This document shows positions 6,901 through 10,512 of a DNA stretch of 10,512 nucleotides, one piece after another. The translations under genes were made by a program, and so were the position numbers. Positions within the stretch are counted from its first letter, which is position 1, and every line of letters starts with the position of its first letter. The stretch covers positions 1 through 10,512 of the forward strand of contig DCPV01000250.1 of NCBI GenBank assembly GCA_002323775.1, given 5' to 3'. Origin of the DNA: Firmicutes bacterium UBA1535. GTDB taxonomy: Bacteria > Bacillota > Clostridia > Tissierellales > Sedimentibacteraceae. The notes under the pieces were generated by a model. That model ran no database searches. It saw only the letters and a program-made list of their open reading frames with translations, and was not told where the DNA came from.

Positions 6901-7685
6901 GTCAAGTATTAGAGGTTCATCTTGGACTTGCTGCTAAAAAGCTTGGCTGGCACGTTGCAACACCAGTGTTTGACGGTGCTTCTGAGGAAGATATTTTTGA
7001 AACATTGGAGCTTGCGGGATACCCAAGAAGTGGTAAGATTAAGCTAAGAGATGGTAGGTCTGGAGAGTATTTTAACGGTGATGTAACTGTTGGATATATG
7101 TATATGCTAAAGCTTCACCACCTTGTTGATGAGAAGATACATGCTCGTTCTACAGGACCTTACTCATTGGTAACTCAGCAGCCACTCGGTGGAAAGGCTC
7201 AGTTTGGTGGTCAGAGATTTGGTGAGATGGAGGTTTGGGCTTTAGAGGCATATGGTGCTGCTCATACTCTGCAAGAGATTCTTACAGTAAAATCAGACGA
7301 CGTAACTGGTAGAGTTAAAACATATGAGGCTATAGTTAAGGGTGAGAATATACCTGAGCCAGGAGTTCCGGAATCATTCAAGGTTCTTATAAAAGAATTG
7401 CAAAGCTTGGCGCTTGATGTAAGAATTATCAATAGCGATCAAAGTGAAATGGAAATTCTTGAAACTGTTGATGATGACCATTCTGTTCTTCAAGAAAGTA
7501 TGGAAGAAATAAGATACGAAGATGATCCTGACGGAGTTGGTAGACTTTCAATTACCGATATAGACGACATTGATGACATAGATGATATAAATGATATCGA
7601 TGATATAGATGAAGATGAAGAATATGAAGATGAAGACAGCTATAGCGAAGATATGGACTTAGACATAGACGAGGATGACTTTTAA
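3951..7685 (+). CDS. rpoB: DNA-directed RNA polymerase subunit beta
   Basis: This is the 1244-residue beta subunit of RNA polymerase; with beta' it forms the active-site cleft. The start ATG 3951 follows AAGGGGTG (3938-3945). The family opening is seen ([20 protein letters not shown]). The lobe/protrusion segment [20 protein letters not shown] is near residue 125. The rifampicin region spans about 484-510, followed by [12 protein letters not shown]. The catalytic-cleft lysines K939 and K947 sit in [12 protein letters not shown]. The C-terminal clamp part ends near residue 1159. It lacks the large E. coli insertions, as in Firmicutes. Two oddities: residue 503 is Asn where E. coli has His526, and residues 1160-1244 form an acidic tail ending in DID repeats. 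It has its own promoter, and rpoC follows after 97 nt. Confidence 0.98.
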   Translation: MPHPVKIGNRVRMSYSRIDEALELPDLIEVQKASYDWFIKEGLKEVFDDISPIEDYTGNLILEFVDHSLDDEPKFNQLECKERDATFSVPLKIKVRLINKETGEIKEQEAFMGDFPLMTERGTFIINGAERVIVSQLVRSPGVYYQMERDKIGKELYSSTLIPNRGAWLEFETDSNDIVSVRVDRTRKLPITILLRAMGLQTNSQIIEVIGESEQLLKTLEKDTTTSSEEALIEIYKRLRPGEPPTYDSASSLINSLFFDQKRYDLAKVGRYKFNKKLSLKARAEGKKSAAEIIDTETGEVLVGVDEMITKEVIDKLEAAGINSIDVFNNDEKVVRVVGNNFVDTNVFNLDIDFEKLGLKEKIYYPVMKKILEENDNIDDIEKAIIENMKHLSPKHIIIDDMIASVNYQFNLFRSTGKIDDIDHLGNRRLRSVGELLQNQVRVGLSRMERVVKERMTIQDVDAVTPQVLINIRPVSAAIKEFFGSSQLSQFMDQTNPLAELTNKRRMSALGPGGLSRDRASFDVRDVHHSHYGRMCPIETPEGPNIGLITSLATYARINDYGFLESPYRRVDKETGVVTHEIDYLTADIEDKMIIAQSNEPLDENGRFIHSRVVVRGANGAPEIVPKEMVDYMDVSPKQVISVGTSMIPFLENDDASRALMGSNMQKQAVPLLITEAPIIGTGMEYKVAKDSGAVIIAKNDSIAVSVTSSEIILKRKDNGMLEKYQLLKFKRSNQGTCLNQRPIISRGDEIKKGQIIADGASTENGDIAIGKNLLIGFMTWEGYNYEDAILLNEKLVMDDVLTSVHIEEYEAEARDTKLGPEEVTRDIPNVGDDALKDLDERGIIRIGAEVVSGDILVGKVTPKGETELTAEERLLRAIFGEKAREVRDTSLKVPHGETGIIVDVKVFTRENGDELSPGVSKLVRVYIATKRKINVGDKMCGRHGNKGVISHIMPEEDMPYLPDGTPLQVVLNPLGVPSRMNIGQVLEVHLGLAAKKLGWHVATPVFDGASEEDIFETLELAGYPRSGKIKLRDGRSGEYFNGDVTVGYMYMLKLHHLVDEKIHARSTGPYSLVTQQPLGGKAQFGGQRFGEMEVWALEAYGAAHTLQEILTVKSDDVTGRVKTYEAIVKGENIPEPGVPESFKVLIKELQSLALDVRIINSDQSEMEILETVDDDHSVLQESMEEIRYEDDPDGVGRLSITDIDDIDDIDDINDIDDIDEDEEYEDEDSYSEDMDLDIDEDDF
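7557..7610 (+). repeat. Six 9-nt repeats encoding Asp-Ile-Asp in RpoB tail
   Basis: Six tandem copies of a 9-nt unit (GAY ATH RAY) encode [15 protein letters not shown] and DID, residues 1203-1220 of RpoB. The copies differ mostly at third codon positions (ATA, ATT, ATC; GAT, GAC), with a single Asp-to-Asn change. The block lies within an acidic C-terminal tail. The pattern suggests old slippage-driven growth followed by protein-level constraint. Confidence 0.9.
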
Positions 7686-7721
7686 TACGATTTTTAATAT
7701 AGATAGCAGGTAAACTTGTAA

Positions 7722-7745
7722 AGAGTGCAAACGGGTTTGCACTCT
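7722..7745 (+). other. Perfect hairpin between rpoB and rpoC
   Basis: AGAGTGCAAA (7722-7731) and TTTGCACTCT (7736-7745) form a perfect 10-bp stem with a CGGG loop. The downstream sequence is CAAAAACTTTT, without a U-tract, so an efficient intrinsic terminator is unlikely. It could be a processing or stability element, or a weak pause that sets the ratio of rpoB to rpoC mRNA. No promoter is seen between it and rpoC. Confidence 0.6.
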
Positions 7746-7782
7746 CAAAAACTTTTAAAAATTAAAGAAGGGAGCGAACTTC

Positions 7783-10512
7783 TTGATAGAATATAACAAT
7801 TTTGAATCTATAAGAATTAGCTTGGCATCACCTGAAAAAATAAGACAGTGGTCAAGAGGTGAGGTTAAAAAGCCTGAAACCATAAATTATAGAACTTTAA
7901 AGCCTGAGAGAGATGGTTTGTTTTGCGAAAAAATATTCGGACCTCAAAAGGATTGGGAATGCCATTGCGGTAAGTACAAAAGAGTAAGATATAAAGGTGT
8001 TGTTTGTGACAGATGTGGAGTTGAAGTCACAAAGGCTAAAGTAAGAAGAGAGAGAATGGGACACATAGAGCTTGCAGCTCCGGTTTCGCATATTTGGTAC
8101 TTTAAAGGTATACCAAGTAGGCTTGGACTTATGCTTGATATGTCACCAAGATCTCTTGAAAAAGTGCTTTATTTTGCACAATATGTTGTTACTGACCCAG
8201 GTGATACAACATTATCAGAAAAGCAGCTGCTCACAGAGATGGAATACAGAGAGTATAGAGAGCATTATAAAAATGCTTTCAAGGCTGATATGGGTGCAGA
8301 GGCTATAAAAACTCTACTTACGAAGATTGACCTAGATAAAGAGACTCTTGAACTAAGAAAAGAGTTAAAAGACAGCAAGGGACAAAAGAAGATAAGAATT
8401 ACAAGAAGACTAGAGGTTGTAGAAGCATTTAGAACTTCTGGAAACAGACCAGAATGGATGATAATGGATGTTCTTCCAGTTATTCCGCCAGATTTAAGAC
8501 CAATGGTTCAACTTGACGGTGGAAGATTTGCTACATCTGACTTAAATGACTTATACAGAAGGGTAATAAATAGAAATAACAGATTAAAGAAATTACTTGA
8601 TCTTGGAGCTCCTGACATCATTGTAAGAAATGAAAAAAGAATGCTTCAAGAGGCAGTAGATGCTTTAATTAACAATGGAAGACGAGGAAGACCGGTAACT
8701 GGACCGGGAAATAGACCTTTAAAATCACTTTCCGATATGTTAAGTGGTAAACAAGGTAGATTTAGACAAAATCTCCTCGGTAAAAGAGTTGACTATTCAG
8801 GACGTTCAGTTATAGTTGTAGGTCCTGAGCTTAAATTATATCAGTGTGGACTTCCTAAGAAAATGGCTCTTGAGTTATTTAAGCCTTTTGTTATGAAGCA
8901 ATTAGTTCAAAAAGGAATAGTTCACAATATTAAAAGTGCAAAGAAAAAGGTTGAAAAGATTGATGCAGTTGTATGGGATGTATTAGATGATATAATCAAG
9001 GACCATACAGTTATGCTAAACCGTGCTCCTACACTTCACAGACTTGGTATTCAGTCATTTGAACCAGTATTGGTTGATGGAAAGGCTATTAAGCTTCATC
9101 CACTTGTATGTACAGCATACAATGCGGACTTCGACGGAGACCAAATGGCTGTTCACGTTCCTTTATCAGTGGAAGCACAGGCTGAATCAAGATTTTTGAT
9201 GCTTTCTGTAAATAATATACTTGCACCGAAAGACGGAAGACCGATAACAACTCCTACTCAAGATATGGTTCTTGGAAGCTACTATTTAACAATGGTACTT
9301 AAAGACCATCCAGAGGAAGGCGACGGAATGGTTTTCAAAGACTATGATGAAATGCTTTTAGCATATTTTAACAATGCTGTTTCTTTACATGCCAGAGTTA
9401 AAGTAAGACGTTATGTAGATGGAGAAGCAAGACTTGTTGAAAGTACAGTAGGAAGATTTATATTTAATGAAAATATTCCTCAAAACTTAGGATTTGTTGA
9501 CAGAGAAAAGGATAAATTTTCTCTTGAAATTGATAAAATAGTTACTATGAAGACACTTGAGGAAATAATATACAAGTGCTTTAAGAAATATGGAAATTCT
9601 ATAACAGCTGAAGTTTTGGATAAAATGAAAGCTACAGGCTTTAAGTTTTCTACAGTTGGAGCTATAACTATAAGTGTTAGCGATATCGAAGTTCCAGAGG
9701 AGAAAAAAGAGCTTATAGCTGAGGCAGATGCTAAGGTTATGGAGTATGAAAAGAAATATCGTCGTGGTATAATGACAGACGAGGAAAGATATGAAAATGT
9801 AGTTAAGATTTGGAATGAAACGACAGAAAAAGTTACAAATGTTCTGATGGATAGCTTAAAAGAAGAAAACAGCTTGTACATCATGTCTGTATCTGGAGCC
9901 CGTGGTGGTCGTAACCAGATTAAGCAGTTAGCCGGTATGAGAGGTCTGATGGCGAGCTCAAGCGGTAGAACAGTTGAAATTCCGGTTAAAGCTAACTTTA
10001 GAGAAGGTCTTTCAGTTCTTGAGTTCTTTATTTCAGCTTCAGGTACAAGAAAGAGCTTGACCGATACAGCCTTAAGAACAGCTGACTCAGGATATTTGAC
10101 AAGAAGATTGGTTGACGTAAGTCAGGATGTTATTGTAAGAGAAGTTGACTGTGGAACTACAGATGGTATAGAGGTTGAATCTTTCGTTGATGGAAATGAA
10201 AGAATAGAAGAATTAAAAGAAAGAATAACAGAAAGATTTAGTGCTGAAAATATAGTAAATAAAATTACTGGCGAAGTATTAGTAAAAGCTGGTGAAATGA
10301 TAACTGAGAATATGGCTGAAAAATTACAAAAGCTATATGAAGAAGAAAAGGCTGTTGATGTTATAAAAATAAGATCTGTCTTAACTTGTAAAACTGATCA
10401 CGGCGTTTGTTCTAAATGCTACGGCAATAACCTTGCTACTGGTAATTTAATTCAAGTCGGTGGTTCTGTTGGTATCATAGCAGCTCAATCAATCGGTGAG
10501 CCGGGTACACAG
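7783..10512 (+). CDS. rpoC: DNA-directed RNA polymerase subunit beta' (partial, right edge)
   Basis: The first 910 residues of the catalytic beta' subunit are present, and the reading frame is open to the window edge. The start is TTG 7783, 8 nt after GAAGGGAG (7767-7774); no ATG or GTG in frame fits. The first zinc site is C60, C62, C75 and C78, with K84 just after it. The sigma-binding clamp helices span about 259-300. The catalytic loop NADFDGD holds the Mg-binding D449, D451 and D453. The bridge helix spans about 744-778. The second zinc site is C790, C869, C876 and C879. The window stops at GEPGTQ (905-910), immediately before the trigger-loop helix; family members usually continue for about 270-300 more residues. 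The bridge helix start reads [16 protein letters not shown], differing from the usual FISTHGARKGLADTAL. Confidence 0.98.
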   Translation, partial: MIEYNNFESIRISLASPEKIRQWSRGEVKKPETINYRTLKPERDGLFCEKIFGPQKDWECHCGKYKRVRYKGVVCDRCGVEVTKAKVRRERMGHIELAAPVSHIWYFKGIPSRLGLMLDMSPRSLEKVLYFAQYVVTDPGDTTLSEKQLLTEMEYREYREHYKNAFKADMGAEAIKTLLTKIDLDKETLELRKELKDSKGQKKIRITRRLEVVEAFRTSGNRPEWMIMDVLPVIPPDLRPMVQLDGGRFATSDLNDLYRRVINRNNRLKKLLDLGAPDIIVRNEKRMLQEAVDALINNGRRGRPVTGPGNRPLKSLSDMLSGKQGRFRQNLLGKRVDYSGRSVIVVGPELKLYQCGLPKKMALELFKPFVMKQLVQKGIVHNIKSAKKKVEKIDAVVWDVLDDIIKDHTVMLNRAPTLHRLGIQSFEPVLVDGKAIKLHPLVCTAYNADFDGDQMAVHVPLSVEAQAESRFLMLSVNNILAPKDGRPITTPTQDMVLGSYYLTMVLKDHPEEGDGMVFKDYDEMLLAYFNNAVSLHARVKVRRYVDGEARLVESTVGRFIFNENIPQNLGFVDREKDKFSLEIDKIVTMKTLEEIIYKCFKKYGNSITAEVLDKMKATGFKFSTVGAITISVSDIEVPEEKKELIAEADAKVMEYEKKYRRGIMTDEERYENVVKIWNETTEKVTNVLMDSLKEENSLYIMSVSGARGGRNQIKQLAGMRGLMASSSGRTVEIPVKANFREGLSVLEFFISASGTRKSLTDTALRTADSGYLTRRLVDVSQDVIVREVDCGTTDGIEVESFVDGNERIEELKERITERFSAENIVNKITGEVLVKAGEMITENMAEKLQKLYEEEKAVDVIKIRSVLTCKTDHGVCSKCYGNNLATGNLIQVGGSVGIIAAQSIGEPGTQ

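Noticed and set aside
7722..7760. Terminator between rpoB and rpoC
   Set aside because: The hairpin is strong, but CAAAAACTTTT follows, with no U-tract on either strand.
8072..8308. Plus-strand 78-codon frame inside rpoC
   Set aside because: It lies wholly within the well-conserved beta' frame in another phase and has no family features.
1..10512. Mobile elements, CRISPR, toxin-antitoxin or defence genes
   Set aside because: None seen; codon use, gene order and spacing are uniform across a conserved housekeeping cluster.

Overview
This window comes from a low-GC Firmicute, most likely a clostridial or Tissierellia-type anaerobe. The evidence is the strongly AT-rich DNA, strong AGGAGG-type ribosome binding sites, Firmicute-style gene order and protein sequences, and the short Firmicute form of RpoB. 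I cannot name the genus from sequence alone. All genes lie on the + strand and all are core information-processing genes. No mobile element, CRISPR array, tRNA, rRNA or defence system is visible.

Layout. Positions 1-212 hold AT-rich inverted repeats, an intrinsic terminator for an unseen upstream gene, and a promoter. They are followed by rpmG (L33), secE (preprotein translocase), nusG (elongation factor), rplK (L11), rplA (L1), rplJ (L10) and rplL (L7/L12). A perfect 12-bp terminator hairpin follows rplL. A strong promoter (TTGACA, 17 bp, TATCAT) then starts the rpoB-rpoC unit. rpoB (beta) is complete; rpoC (beta') starts with TTG and runs off the right edge just before the trigger-loop helix.

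Regulation visible in the DNA. There is an L1-type leader just ahead of rplA. The long rplA-rplJ gap holds a recognisable L10 leader followed by an attenuator, with an alternative antiterminator pairing. The rpmG and rpoB promoters share an identical 19-nt A-tract plus -35 block, which suggests matched expression of the translation/secretion unit and the RNA polymerase unit. A 10-bp perfect hairpin without a U-tract sits between rpoB and rpoC.

How the genes work together. L33, L11, L1, L10 and L7/L12 are large-subunit ribosomal proteins, and the last four form or flank the GTPase-associated centre and L1 stalk. NusG binds the beta' clamp of the polymerase encoded downstream and couples transcription to translation. 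SecE shares the transcript, as is usual.

Nothing here looks like a new stand-alone system. The points worth a second look lie within the core machinery: Asn instead of His at the classical rifampicin-resistance position 526 (E. coli numbering) of beta, an acidic repeat-built beta tail, several substitutions in the beta' bridge helix, and the leader RNA switches.
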